A stretch of 22,713 nucleotides of DNA, from NCBI GenBank assembly GCA_003427395.1, contig BFEA01000772.1:357026-379738 (forward strand), in the 5' to 3' direction. Under the pieces are notes generated by a model. The model was not told where the DNA came from. It made no database searches and worked only from the letters and a program-made list of their open reading frames with translations. Both the position numbers and the translations under genes were made by a program. Positions 1 to 11,199 of the stretch are shown here, in pieces (position 1 is the stretch's first letter; each line of letters starts with the position of its first letter). Origin of the DNA: Chara braunii. Taxonomy: Eukaryota > Streptophyta > Charophyceae > Charales > Characeae.

Positions 1-988
1 CCGCCTTGTGGGTTAGTCACCCACCGGCTCGTATGCATGTCGAACTCCTCGGCCCATGTTCCAACATTTCATGGGTGTACCAACTGCTCATGCCCCCTGC
101 TCCCGGCAAAACAGCCTTGGTACCAACGCTGGTGCCTCATCCCAAGAACGGGACAGGCGACTAGAAATAATAATAATAATAATAAAATAAATAAAGTAAA
201 AATACGATGGTGCTCTTGGGGAAGGAAGACCGTCAGTGCCTCTCTCAGTTTCGTTGACTGGGCCCACAAATAGGTTGACATCAAAACCAAAGGGGATAGC
301 CCCGCCGGGCCCTCAACCCCTCGGCGTCTTCAGCAGCTCCGATGTTCCATCGCCGCCGGTCGCCACCCTCGATCCCTGTACCTCTACTTCGAAAGTCCAA
401 TGTCGTTTACCAATAGTGTTAGTGCCCAAGGCTAAGACGGACTACCGCAAAATCCAATATAACTGTTGCCGCACGACACGCGGGTCTACCAAAACACCCC
501 AGGGCTACCCCTTAGCCTACGGACCAAACTCACGGCTGCCGACCTATGACGCCCGCTGCTCATAGGGCCTGACTCCGCCTACGACCGTCAATCTCCCGTA
601 TCTACCGCGCGGAGGTCACAGCTTGCGTTCTACTTTCTCTCGCACACCCCAGTTACTGCCCAAAGCAACACCGCTTCCGAGGATGCATGTCGTATGAACG
701 CAGATGTACCATGGTCAATTCAATAAGGGAAAAACTTTTCCTAATTTTAATCAAAGCGAGAAACCTTGTCGGCGGAAACACCAACTCTATAGCATCAAGA
801 ATAAAAATCATCATGCGCGCCTCAAACCTGCGCGCCCGCACACGCTTTGCTTCTAGTCAACCACTCAGTCAACGCGAACCAAACACAACCGCGACTTCGC
901 ACAGTATACTCAAATTCTAAACAACCCTTATTTTCTGTCACTTGCAAAAACCAAGGCGGATACCCTTGTAAGGGTATTCGCGCCGACA
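1..988 (-). repeat. LTR-like dispersed repeat, copy A (inverted relative to copy B)
   Basis: Read on the minus strand from 988, this stretch matches the plus strand from 7075 in order. Shared blocks include TGTCGG(C/T)GCGAATACCC at the start, a GCGCGC-rich block, GAGGGGTTGAGGGCC near 310-330, and AGCCGRTGGGTG near 20-30. Between the blocks the copies are well diverged. Homology still holds at base 1, so the repeat runs off the left edge. The TG start and a length of about 1 kb suggest an LTR, but no PBS, CA end or internal coding sequence was found. Short open frames here are not conserved between the copies, so I do not call them genes. An AT-rich trinucleotide tract (AAT repeats, 167-190) lies inside. 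Confidence 0.6.
961..976. repeat. Short palindrome near the repeat start, copy A
   Basis: Two 7-bp arms, TACCCTT and AAGGGTA, are separated by two bases. The palindrome begins 12 bases inside the TGTCGG end of copy A, and copy B has it at the same distance (7087-7102). It is kept while the surrounding sequence diverged, so it may be a functional terminal signal or simply a young part of the element. Confidence 0.55.
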
Positions 989-3847
989 ACGCACAAAGAT
1001 CGTTATCTTTAGTGTGGTTTCGCTTGCATAATACACACAAACCAAAGGCGCCACAAGTAGTTGACGGTGACCCTCACTTTTCAGCCCATAGGTTACCCAT
1101 CTATCAACTTAAATATAGTAATGAGAAATAATACTCTTTATATGTTTTTTCTTTTTCTTGTTTTTTTTTGGTCAAATATTTGTTTGTGTCAACTTCAATA
1201 TTTGTTGAAGAACTAAGAATAACTATTTTCGCAAGTCTTAAAAAAAAAAAAAAAAAAAAAATCATGAAAATATATTTTTGCCTTAGTATTTTATGCTTAT
1301 ATAATTATATTGTTTTTTTTTCTATTTTGTTTTTCACTTTATGATTGAATAATAAGTTTGGTTTAAAACATGTGGGAGGTTTGTTATGAATTCGAGAGAA
1401 AAACATGAGAATTAAGGTTTTGTTTACCATTTACGAGTGAAAGGAACAACGTTTTTCACCTTGGATTATAGATCACAGAAACACATAATCGTCGATCTTT
1501 GCGATCCCTTGTGTAAGCACGCCACGTCTCGACCAGGAAAGCACAGTCAACGACAACAAATCAACTCTTCATAATTCGTTTTTTTTAAGATATTTGACAC
1601 GACATTATTTTCCTCTTGCTGAAATAATATTTTATTAATGTCCTTACAACTTATTAATTTTTGTCATTTTTCTCCCTCGAAGTTATTCGTACTAAATCGA
1701 TACATTATGATTTAAGTTTCAATGTGGAATTTTAACCCTATTTTTTCAAAAATCATCGGCACACCCCCGTTTTAGCATTGTACTCCATTCCTACAAGAAA
1801 GTAGTTTTGTACATGAGCCCATTATCGGAGCTAGCATGCCTAATCTGGCTGGCGAGTACAGACGACAATGCCTAAAGAGTTCGTTTGGTTTCGTAGCCCA
1901 TTGGTCACAAGGTGTCAATCGACTTTTCAAAAACGAAACTGAGTAACACACAAGATACTATTGCGCGAACACTAACTATGTTTATGCATAATATTGAACC
2001 ATCCAAAGGTAGTCCCCCTCTGTAATCCCCTTCTGGTCAAGGTGGGATGACCACCCCGCTTGATGGAGGTCCTCCTTAAGGCAATGCACCCCGGTGGAGA
2101 AGGAGGACCATGTGGTGGAGATAGAGGTAGTGTAGGTGTTGTCCTTACACAAGAGGTTAAACCAATTCTTCTTCTGTGTCCCGTATATTATTGCTCGCTT
2201 ACAATATAGCAATTTATCATGCGATTGCACCTTCCCCAAACACAAATTAGAATCTTTCAAGCATAAGGGTTATCCCAGACTAATGCAGAAGAGTGATATT
2301 CCCTTCTCTCGAAAAGTTTCTATTTAAGTGGTCTTCATACCATACGTTTGTTGATTGACTCACCTTTGTCCGCAATCCCTTCAACGGTCTGACTACAGTA
2401 TCGATACAAAGGTTGGATATTGGTAATCAAGGATTATGGGTAAAAGGCGTATGAATATTGTTACATATTATAATAATTTTGTGAACTTATCTGTCGATCC
2501 AAGAAAAATGAACTTCAACTTATCAAATGGTTCTATAAAGACGAAGTTTCCAACTGCAGTTTCTTATTAGTGGGCTGAAAAGTCAAGCCTCGAAATCCAA
2601 GTAGACAAAGCAAGATTCTTATATCACACATATGCTAAAAGAAATCATGATCACTACAAGCATAATTTTTAGACATAATGTGGCAAATTTTTTAGACTAC
2701 GAGGATAATCATTTAGCAAACAGTGCAGATGATATCATACAAGGTCAGTAAACCCTGTGGGTAACAATCTCGTCTATGGAAAACGATTGTCTTGTAACTG
2801 AATCTATCGTGATATATTTAATATAAACATAAACTGCTGTAACCACCAACTCGCCAACGTACGGACAATGGTTGAACTATGAATCTAACAATGCAAAAAA
2901 TTCTCCCAGCACGTTCGATCTTTGATTGAATCATGCGATATCTTACTACAAAAGATCGAAAATAATATGCGGCTTCCATGCAAGCGTAATACGATCATTC
3001 GAATAGAACGACTGCCATTTTTTTTTTATCCTCCATCTATAATTTTTTGTCTCTCTGTCTCCGTATTGCTCCTCATATCTTGTTTTGCTTACCCCTCCCC
3101 CTCCTCTTATACATACTATAGCGCCCATAGCTGTTGCCGCATCCCTGCTTTTTGCATCAATAAACGAGCAACAAACGTTTTACAATTATCGAGAAATATG
3201 TCATTTTCTATGAGTGCATCCAGTTGAGACAAACAATACATAGTTTTTTTTTGTCGCTCTTGTAGTAGTGAATCCCATACGAGTAAGAGAACTTATATTA
3301 CATCACGATTCATAATTCATAACCATGACATATGTAGCATCGACCTCATATTCGTTACATGATGGAAGCACATAGACTACGACGCTTAACGCACAGAAGT
3401 TTATCTCTCTAATCGATATTGTTGGATCAATCTCTCCCTTCACTTTATGTGATGTCTAAGTGTCGGAATAATTTCCCTCTGATGCTAAATTAGTTTTCAT
3501 TACAACTATTTTAACTTAAAGTATCACTAGTGAATGCCTTATGCACCATTGCATGAAGAGTCAATAAAGATTACTGTATTTACGATTGTAAAGGGCATTG
3601 AATAAGAAAAAAGATGAAATATCATCCTCTCGCTGAAAACTCTGCGGCAAAAAAAATCATTCCAAGTGGGTTTGGATTTATCACATCAAAGGATGACAAA
3701 CATTTCGTTAAGGTCGGACACATCACCTGGAATACTGCATAATGTAATTGCAACATATGGGGTTACCCAAGTCCTACCATTGTCGTTTGCAACTCTACCA
3801 TTGTCGTTATATCCTTAAGAATGACTATAAACCTAATAAAATATTAT

Positions 3848-3849
<2 letters not shown>
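989..3849. other. AT-rich spacer without a recognisable gene
   Basis: This stretch is strongly AT-rich with many stops in all frames. The only open frames are short, and none has a composition or motif I recognise. It holds an A22 tract at 1240-1261, which could be the tail of an old plus-strand retroelement, though I cannot recognise a body upstream of it. No RNA gene or promoter was identified. Confidence 0.6.
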
Positions 3850-3886
<37 letters not shown>

Positions 3887-4079
3887 CAACCCGCTCCAAT
3901 CTATTGGTGGGGAGCATCACCTGTCGGGAAACGGGCCCAGCGTCCCTCACTAATCACACTAAGAGTGGCCTGGGTGGAGGGTTTAAAGGGGAAGGGGGTA
4001 TCAGCTCTGCCCCATGGCAGAGCTGCTGGCGGCAGAGGCTGACCCGAGCGGAAGCAGGGAGCCCAATGAGCTGCCAATC
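3850..4079 (-). mobile_element. LINE/SINE 3' tail, copy 1
   Basis: T34 at 3850-3883 is the poly-A tail of a minus-strand element. It is followed by a unique tail with a GCTCC...GGAGC stem (3893-3915) and a perfect 10-bp hairpin with a CCAT loop (4002-4025). The same sequence restarts at 4081, nearly identical at both ends but with many differences in the middle (about 3942-3992 versus 4150-4200). The copy stops abruptly at an N at 4080. It is either a second insertion or, more likely, a second allele or locus joined by the assembler. Confidence 0.65.
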
Positions 4080-4080
4080 N
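4080..4080. other. Single-N assembly join
   Basis: One N lies exactly between the end of tail copy 1 and the T tract of copy 2. Its position at a repeat boundary next to a homopolymer suggests a forced contig join and not a single miscalled base. Confidence 0.6.
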
Positions 4081-4918
4081 TTTTTTTTTTTTTAATCAAC
4101 CCGCTCCAATCTATTGGTGGGGAGCATCACCTGTCGGGAAACGGGCCCGGCGTCCCACACAAATCACACAAAGAGAGGCCAGGGCGGAGGGAAGAAAGGG
4201 GAAGGGGGTATCAGCTCTGCCCCATGGCAGAGCTGCTGGCGGCAGAGGCTGACCCGAGCGGAAGCAGGGAGCCCAATGAGCTGCCAATCGGTCCTATCGG
4301 GAGGCACCTAGTGCACCCAGTCACAGAACGAATGGCAGCCCCAGGCCGGCTGCAAGGCTAGAAGCGGTCTCCTCGCTCCCCCCTTAATGGTCCAATATCG
4401 ATATCCGTGACACCATTTGCCCACAAGGGCACAATGTTCACAATCTTGCCGATGGTTTCCTATGACTACCTGTTGTACCATGTATCCAATGGTTGCAATC
4501 TATGCAATAGTTATATCGCAGTCCGTATTGTACCTTGTACCGGTCTACAATGCAACATTGAGCCAGTCATACTCTATCTACAACACCAAATATTTACATC
4601 ACATACCCAGGTTATAAACAGCCATGCCCCTACACCCACTATTCGCCAAGAAATGCAGTCGTGCCGAGCATACTTCTACTGTCCGCTATTCTATCTAACG
4701 ACGCCTACAACTTAATGCTTTATCCGGTATTTTCTATCAATCAACTAGTGTTCCTTCATTCCTCCTGCACCCCGTCATGTCCCTGTTCTGCCAGTCATAC
4801 AACATATCCCTGATAGCTACGATGATTGTTGACTATCAATATTTGTGGTTGAACAATTTGTTCCACCCTCACTTCACTCCCCATACATCCCATCGTGTCA
4901 GAGTAGCAGTATTCCATA
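4081..4918 (-). mobile_element. LINE 3' tail copy 2 and presumed 3' untranslated region
   Basis: T13 at 4081-4093 begins this copy. It carries the same stem (4103-4125) and the same perfect hairpin (4212-4235) as copy 1. Beyond 4290 the sequence is unique and leads without a visible break to the end of the LINE reading frame at 4919, so this is probably the 3' UTR belonging to that LINE. The plus-strand open frames here (4407-4715, 4777-5025) show no family likeness and are taken as chance. Confidence 0.6.
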
Positions 4919-5803
4919 TCAACTCGGCTCCGTCCCTGCTTCTGGCTGGGTGTCTGTATCCTTCGTCTCCCTCGTGTCCCACTGCCAGTTCCATCTCCAG
5001 AGGCCACGGGGCTCTTCAATTGTGACCAAAGCAGAATATGGGCCCCAAGCTGCTCGGAGCATCGGCCAGGCTGATGGAGATTTCCTCTTGACATCCACCG
5101 CTATGGAAGTTCTGATATTCGTCAAGGTCGTATTCCGTAGTGCAGGGAGGGAGGTCCTTTTGTGCTGGAAAATCTTCGCTGTTCTGAGCGCCCAGACAGC
5201 CCCAATATAGGCCGTCCTGATGACCTCAATGGCGTAGGCTCTCTCCTTCTGGACGTTCTGATGGCTGAGGTAGGGGCCGATGAGTAGGGAAGCCTCCCAT
5301 TCGCCGGTGGTCATAGTCAAGATGTCGCCTCCCACCGCCTCTCTCCACCATGCCCAGAATTGTCTCTGGGTCGGGCACTCAAGCCAGAGATGTGAAAGAT
5401 CCTCAGGTTTAACCAAGCAATGGGGACAGGAAAGGTCTTTGAACGATGTGCGGACGACAGTCCGTTGCTTAGTGGGGAGGGCGAGATGCAAGTTCAGCCA
5501 TAGCAAGCCGGTGTGCTTCTGATTTGGTAGGGATTGCAGGCCCGCACAAGTCTTACCCCAGGATACCTCGTTCCACGTTGTTTCCACGGTCTGCGGCAGG
5601 CAATTTCGTTTCCGCCATCGAGTTTTAATCTCGGTGTGCATGGGGGCCGGGGGCGTTATCGACCGGTATATGACCTTGGTGCAGACCTGGCGCTCAGGCT
5701 TCCTCTGGGAGGCCTGGGGCCTCCATATGTCGAAAATCGAAAGTCGCGTCACTAGTGACATAAGATACAAATAATTAGTTTGATTGAAAATGTTGACATT
5801 CAA
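4919..5803 (-). pseudogene. LINE ORF2 C-terminal fragment with zf-RVT domain
   Basis: This is a 294-codon open frame that matches the C-terminal part of plant-type non-LTR retrotransposon polyproteins, the region after reverse transcriptase. The visible zf-RVT zinc motif is Cys126-X2-Cys129, His138 and Cys143, inside a PEDLSHLWLECP-type block, followed by a WAWW stretch. The first codon is TTG, which is not a credible eukaryotic start. The reading frame is a 5'-truncated relic that lost endonuclease and RT, as expected for incomplete target-primed reverse transcription. The true 5' break is probably a little below 5800, where the composition changes to AT-rich flank. On the minus strand its 3' side leads to a poly-A tail at 4081-4093 or 3850-3883. 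In a full element this region is thought to bind RNA or DNA during integration. I am confident of the family and unsure of the exact ends. Confidence 0.8.
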
Positions 5804-6901
5804 GCCGAATAAGTTTGTCTCTTGTAGTATGATACGAATGTATTAAATGACTCCTCTTATAATACACTTTTGCGATTACTTTCGATTATCACATTAGGCG
5901 TCTGCTTGCATTTCGATACTTAAAAATTTATTATCACCAACACAAGAAACTGAAGGGAAAAAAAAAGTTGTTAGACCGTTCCACTTTGTCTTTCCGCCCA
6001 TATAAAATCGTTAACCTTCTTATGTAAAAAGAAAACAATAATGAACTGTACATATGAATGATTACGTTCTATTTGAAACATAAAACAATCGAAGATAAAA
6101 AATTTAGATCTTACTAACTTGAATGAGTTTAGATGAGCATATCAATTTAGGAATTTGAACGTAAATACTTATGTGGGTATCGTATCAACTAATGATCACC
6201 ATGATTGTTCGAATTAATAGAGAAACCACTTAGCAACTCAATCGCTTTGTAAGATCTAGGTGCAATTGGGTCAAAATTGATAGGCGTATCACTGTTCAAG
6301 ATGTCAAAAATTACTTATATTTTGGGACCCTTCCCACCTTGTATGGAACAACATTGTCCTTGCTCAACTGGTATGATAATTTGGAAGGATATTGTGATAT
6401 GTTAGACCATCACTCACGTCCGCTTCTGACGAATGCCAAGATGATTATCATGATCAAAACATGAGTATAATTTCCTATCTATAAGGTCTTTTACCTGTGA
6501 AAGACATCGTCGGATGAGATTGGGGTGAAAATGCAAGAAAAGAAAACTGATGGTGAAAAAGCAAAAAACGGAGTCTTAAGCCTGTGGATAAACACTTTAT
6601 TACAACTGTGTTCTTTCATCGAATTTTTTTTTTTTTTTTTTTTTTTCATACCTTATCAACAATACTTCCCTTTTGCTTTTCGGATGCAACATGTTTCCGT
6701 ATACCGACGTAGCATAACAATTCAGACTGAATTAACCAGCTAGTATATCAGAACATATTATCCGTGCCAAATTTATTTGAAAATTTCGATAACCTCTAGT
6801 TGTCATGTTTTGCGCCAATATATATTTTTTTAATGGGGGTGATATTGCACTTTGTAAGGTCTCCTCCGATACCTGGAAATGACAAGGTGCCCATTTAATG
6901 T
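5804..6901. other. AT-rich spacer with T23 tract
   Basis: AT-rich DNA without a credible coding frame. A T23 run at 6624-6646 could be the tail of another minus-strand retrocopy, but the sequence above it (6647-6760) is not recognisable. Nothing else is supported here. Confidence 0.55.
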
Positions 6902-7062
6902 CTTGTGTGATTAGTTGGTTGATTGATTTAATGATTGATTGATTAAATTAATTGTCTCAATTTATTGATTGATTGACTAATTATGTGGTTGATTAAATAA
7001 ATTGATTAATTGGATTATTGATTGTTTGATTGATTGGATTGACTGCTTGAAACGGTTGATTG
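6902..7062. repeat. Degenerate GATT tetranucleotide array
   Basis: About 160 bp are dominated by TTGATTGATTGATT variants, broken by AT-rich insertions. The array stops about 12 bp before the start of LTR-like copy B, so it flanks that element. Confidence 0.8.
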
Positions 7063-7074
7063 ATTGCTCGACGT

Positions 7075-7955
7075 TGTCGGTGCGAATACCCTTACAAGGG
7101 TAGCCCTGGTTGTTGCAGGCGACAGAAAATGAGTCTGGTTTAAATTTTAAGTATATCGCGCGAGGCGCGACTGTGTCTGTGGTTTACTTTGACTGGATGG
7201 TTGACTAGATTAGAGAGTGTGTGGGCGCGCAGACTTAAGGCGCGCGTGATCTCTTCTTTTGTTGATAATTGAAAGGCCTGCGTAGTTGCCAGCCACGTTT
7301 TATTTCTGATTAAATTAGGATTTAAAAAAAATTGGCTCTTGATTCGTGCGCTTGCCTGTGACTTGTGCGTACGTACGGAGGACGATATCAACAACAACGT
7401 GATTTTGAACGTTTCAGTAAATCTGTGCGTCGTGTAGTATCCATTTATTTAGGTGTCAGTCAATACTAGACTCGACCTTGGGCCTAACAATATTGGTTAC
7501 GGTGTCGGACTTCTATTTGAGAGATTCTGAGAGCGAGATCAAGCGGTGACGACGCGGGGATATCAGAGTAACGCGAAGGGAATGAGGGGTTGAGGGCCTG
7601 ATAGGGTTATCCCCCTTGGTTTTGTCGTCGGCAGCGTCAGAACGGTACTAGTGATTCCTCTTCCTCGTCCGTCGCTTTCTGAAGATTAAAATTTTCCTAT
7701 ATATTTTATAATTTATCGTTGTTATTTTTATTGTCATATTTCTGCTTTTGGAGACGGACGATGCGCCAGGTTTGAGGGTCGTCACGACGGCCGAGGACCT
7801 TGAGCGAGCGCCTCTTTTTGGTTGACCTAGGGGTTCTTTCATATTCAGGGTTTTACGAAGTTCCTTTATCCTGCCCATCCTGAAAGTACGAGCCGACGAG
7901 TTCAATGTGCATGTCAGCCGATGGGTGGATTAGCCCACGGGGGGGAAGAAACCTG
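7075..7955 (+). repeat. LTR-like dispersed repeat, copy B
   Basis: This is the plus-strand counterpart of 1-988. It begins TGTCGGTGCGAATACCC, has the same palindrome 12 bases in, then the GCGCGC-rich block near 7225-7250, the GAGGGGTTGAGGGCC block near 7582, a TATA-like AT-rich stretch near 7695-7715, and the AGCCGATGGGTGG block near 7915. The stated right end is only the point where comparison is lost because copy A leaves the window; the repeat may go on. No PBS matching a common tRNA was found downstream. Minus-strand open frames of about 85 codons here are not shared with copy A. Confidence 0.6.
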
Positions 7956-8967
7956 GGTGGTGCGGGCCCTCTGCAAGTGTACTGCTCACCAGCCGTGAAT
8001 CGGTCGTGGGAGATTGGAGTGTGTGCATGCCCGCTGGGACTCGAGAGAGGGGTGAGCAATGCCTGGGAGGAGCGGTCTGGGGCACTGGGGGAAAGGCCGC
8101 TGGTGCAGCCCACCTATGGAACCCTTCTTCACTTCGGTCTTCGAAGTTCTTATTTGAATATTTGCTACGACTACCAAGAGTCGCGCCAGACCTAGTCCAC
8201 TAGGGCCCATGCTAGGCTTTGCAGCAGCCCACGCTGCGACAGACTGTCTGTGTGGGAGCTGGTCATTGGGGGCCTGAGGTGGTGGCGAGCTTTGCCGGTG
8301 TGAAGCGGGCAAGAGGATGCTGTAGCGGATCGATAGTGATAACAGCGGGGCACATTGCTGGCCAGATAGGGTAATACAGGCGAAAAAACTATCGGATTAG
8401 GCGTTTCGAGTGGCTGGTTCTCGTTGATCTTCCCTGGTGTTTAGTTAGAGTATGAAATAATCGATCGGTCCGCTATGGAGCCTCCTACCCACTAAGAGTT
8501 GTCGGGGAGTAGCGTTAGTCGGAAGAGGCTGAGCGGGCGACGGGAAGGCGGAGTAGAGCGCGGCATCAACAAGGGAGAGAGTGGAGAGCCGCTTGCAGCA
8601 ATCGGAAGGGGAGAAGGAATTTGACTGAGCCTAGACGTAGATCCACGCTATGTACATTCAAAAATGAACGATGAAGGCAGTGAGGCAGAAGATGGGGGGA
8701 GAAGCGAGGAAGAGGAAGGGTTTATTCTCTCGTTCTTTCGAGGATTTAGGTAGGTGAAGGGTCGAAGTTGGGGTTTTGATATAGGGCGAGTTAGACGGCG
8801 AGGTTCGATTTCACAATGGGTTGGCGAATTAATCGGTATGTGAAGATGGAACTGTGCGACAATGTTGTGAGAGAGGGAGATGGAGGAAGTGAATATCGCG
8901 AGAACTCGATCGTCTCTTGACGAACGCGGGCGGGGAAAGATAAGATTTGGGGGTTCTGAGACCGAGC
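7956..8967. other. Non-coding stretch, no recognised feature
   Basis: GC-moderate, G-rich on the plus strand. Several short overlapping frames around 7905-8312 give low-complexity, unrelated peptides with no motif. It may be the internal or leader part of the element starting at 7075, but nothing proves this. Confidence 0.4.
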
Positions 8968-9087
8968 AAATCGAATATAGGAGTTAGATTCGAGAGAGTA
9001 GTAGTTTTTGTGCTTGTAGAAGTTAGATTCGAGAGAGAAGTAGTAGTTTTTGTGCTATGAAAAATAGAGTTGCGCCCAGGAAGAGGG
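8968..9087. repeat. Direct repeat block, unit 1
   Basis: This block of about 120 bp recurs at 9247-9364 with minor changes. It starts at AATCGAATRTAGGAGTTAG and ends at AATAGAGTTGCGCC and AGGAAGAGGG. Inside it, a unit of about 37 bp (AGTTAGATTCGAGAGAG plus AGTAGTTTTTGTG) is itself present twice, so two levels of tandem duplication are visible. Confidence 0.85.
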
Positions 9088-9246
9088 TTAGAACGTGAGT
9101 GGAGGTCGATAACGGGAGCTAGGAGAAAGAAGTTGTGCATTGAGCTACAGTGTCGGTAGAGATAGAGGAAAAACTTAGAATACTAGCCAATTATGAATAG
9201 AGTTAGACAAAAATAGAGTAGTAAACGAGGGTTTTAGGATGCGGTG

Positions 9247-9364
9247 AATCGAATGTAGGAGTTAGATTCGAGAGAGTATTATTTTTTGTGCTTGTAGGAG
9301 TTACTTCGAGAGAGGAGTAGTAGTTTTTGTGTTAGGAAAAATAGAGTTGCGCCTAGGAAGAGGG
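9247..9364. repeat. Direct repeat block, unit 2
   Basis: Second copy of the 8968-9087 block, displaced by about 278 bp. It keeps the internal double unit but has lost a few bases in the second inner unit. Confidence 0.85.
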
Positions 9365-11199
9365 AATTTTTGAAATATCAATGTATTCTTCCGTATTTTA
9401 AAGAAAAGTTTATCTTGGTCATATTCATCCACTGACTCGTTATGGTGATCGTGAGTAGGAGCAAGGGAAAAAGCTCTCAGAAGTAGGAATGGAGAGGTGG
9501 GCTTACCTGGCCAGCTGAAGTCGTACGCAATACTGTGTCAACAATAAATACTTTCATGATCTGACGAAAGATTCACCCAGATGTAGCATGCCTTGTCGAA
9601 TGGGGTAAACTTGTGTGTGTGTGGGGGGGGGGGGGGGTAAGGTCGGAGACTTACTTGTTGGTCAGTGCCCCGCTCACCCTGACGATTCAAGTTGGAGAGC
9701 TTACCTGGTAGGCTGACAGAGCGAGATGAATCAAAAGTCGGGCCGTGGGCCGAGCTGCCGGTCTACTAGTGGATATGAGTGTCGAACTCCATCTGTGAAT
9801 GAACCACATACATAAACCGTTGTCGCTTAGACTCAGTGACAGGGAAAGATACTGCTACAATCAGTTGAGCAGGTGGATGCGATAGCTGGGCTAGGCTGTA
9901 TGGTCCGATTACTCTCTTCAGGTGGGACCAGGTATTCTAGGGAGGAATCTACCTGCAAACCAAATATTGTTGCAATTTGGATACTTACTGGTTGGCTGGC
10001 GCACCGCCCACCCCTCTGGCTGGGAAAGCAGGAGTCGAGACTGCATGCTTACCTACTGGTCGACACGCTGCTCATTTTTCTGGTTGAAAGAAGCAACAGA
10101 CCAGTTGCGAGGTGCACGTCAGGCTATTGGCAGGTGCGCTGTTCATCCGCCGAGAAGAGTCGTTAGAGGTAAGTCGCAAGACTGTGAACTTATCGGCGAC
10201 CATTACACTTGGAGTCGCGGACACTGTGGAGTGAATGCGATTGTTAAAGGGGTGGTATTGTTGTGATTTGGAGAGTCGCCAGGGAGTCAACGATAGGTAG
10301 TCAAACTTCATTTTGACCAGGCCGCTGAGCTTTTTTTTTGCTGTCATTGGGGGGCCCTCAGAGGATTGAAGGTATCGAGGCCCTCTCCAGGAAGTTGAGT
10401 TTGTCCCTTTCCTGTATCTCGAGAGTTTGAAACCCCTCCTTCTGGCCCTTCTTACTCTCAGTCCAACCCTGTTCAGAGAGGAAGGCGACAGGCGGGATTG
10501 CAACCCATAGGACCACGTCAAGACTTTGTGAGGAGTCTGCCTACCGATTACGGGAACTCTACCGGAACTCAGGGGGAGTTATGGAGACATGGAACCGAAA
10601 GGTAACCATTGTTTTCCATATTTAAACCCAATCATAACATCTATCTATACTTCTTTCTATGATTGACTGAGTATATTACCTGCATCCCTACTTTGACCTT
10701 AGTTTGACTTTCACGACAAACCAGACTTAAGTAAATGAATGCTTGTGTAATTGCAGTTTCATTTTTTCTTATTGACTGAAAGCAAATTGTAAAAATGAAT
10801 TGCATCTGAGGGAAATGTGGGAAAAATATTGTATGATTGTGGTTTGGTGTGCTAAGGTTAAGGTTTGTATGACTAAAGCAAGAGGTATGAACCCAGAGAA
10901 TGATTGAAGTTAACCACGTGTAGTGCGTTGACATTTTTTTTAATCTTTGATGTGATGGCATATATGTTCTGTGGTTCAGACTTTGGATTTGACTGTCTAC
11001 GATCACATACATATATATGACTGAGAGGAGTCCTACTATGATTGTGAGAAGTCATCGTCACATATTTATAACCTTATATATATATATATATACATACATA
11101 TGCATCGAGTGTTCGCACGACCTACATTGATTGTGCGCAAGAGCTAAACAGACTATGCGTTGAGAGAAAATGGAGATCCCCTTTTATTTGTTTTTTAAG
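9365..11199. other. Non-coding stretch with G15 and TA tracts
   Basis: No gene is supported. It holds a GT run followed by G15 at 9623-9637, several minus-strand splice-donor-like words between 9501 and 10058, and a (TA)n tract at 11075-11092. The 149-codon minus frame at 10072-10521 and the frames at 10641-11061 are of odd composition and show no domain. Confidence 0.5.

Noticed and set aside
6902-7062. GATT array as a CRISPR-like or regularly spaced repeat
   Set aside because: There are no fixed repeat and spacer lengths; it is a degenerate tetranucleotide microsatellite.
8795-8820. GGTTCGATTTC, similar to a Pol III B box
   Set aside because: No matching A box, no cloverleaf and no T run nearby, so there is no support for a tRNA or SINE promoter.
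10072-10521. 149-codon minus-strand frame
   Set aside because: No domain, odd composition, and it overlaps unrelated plus-strand frames of similar length.
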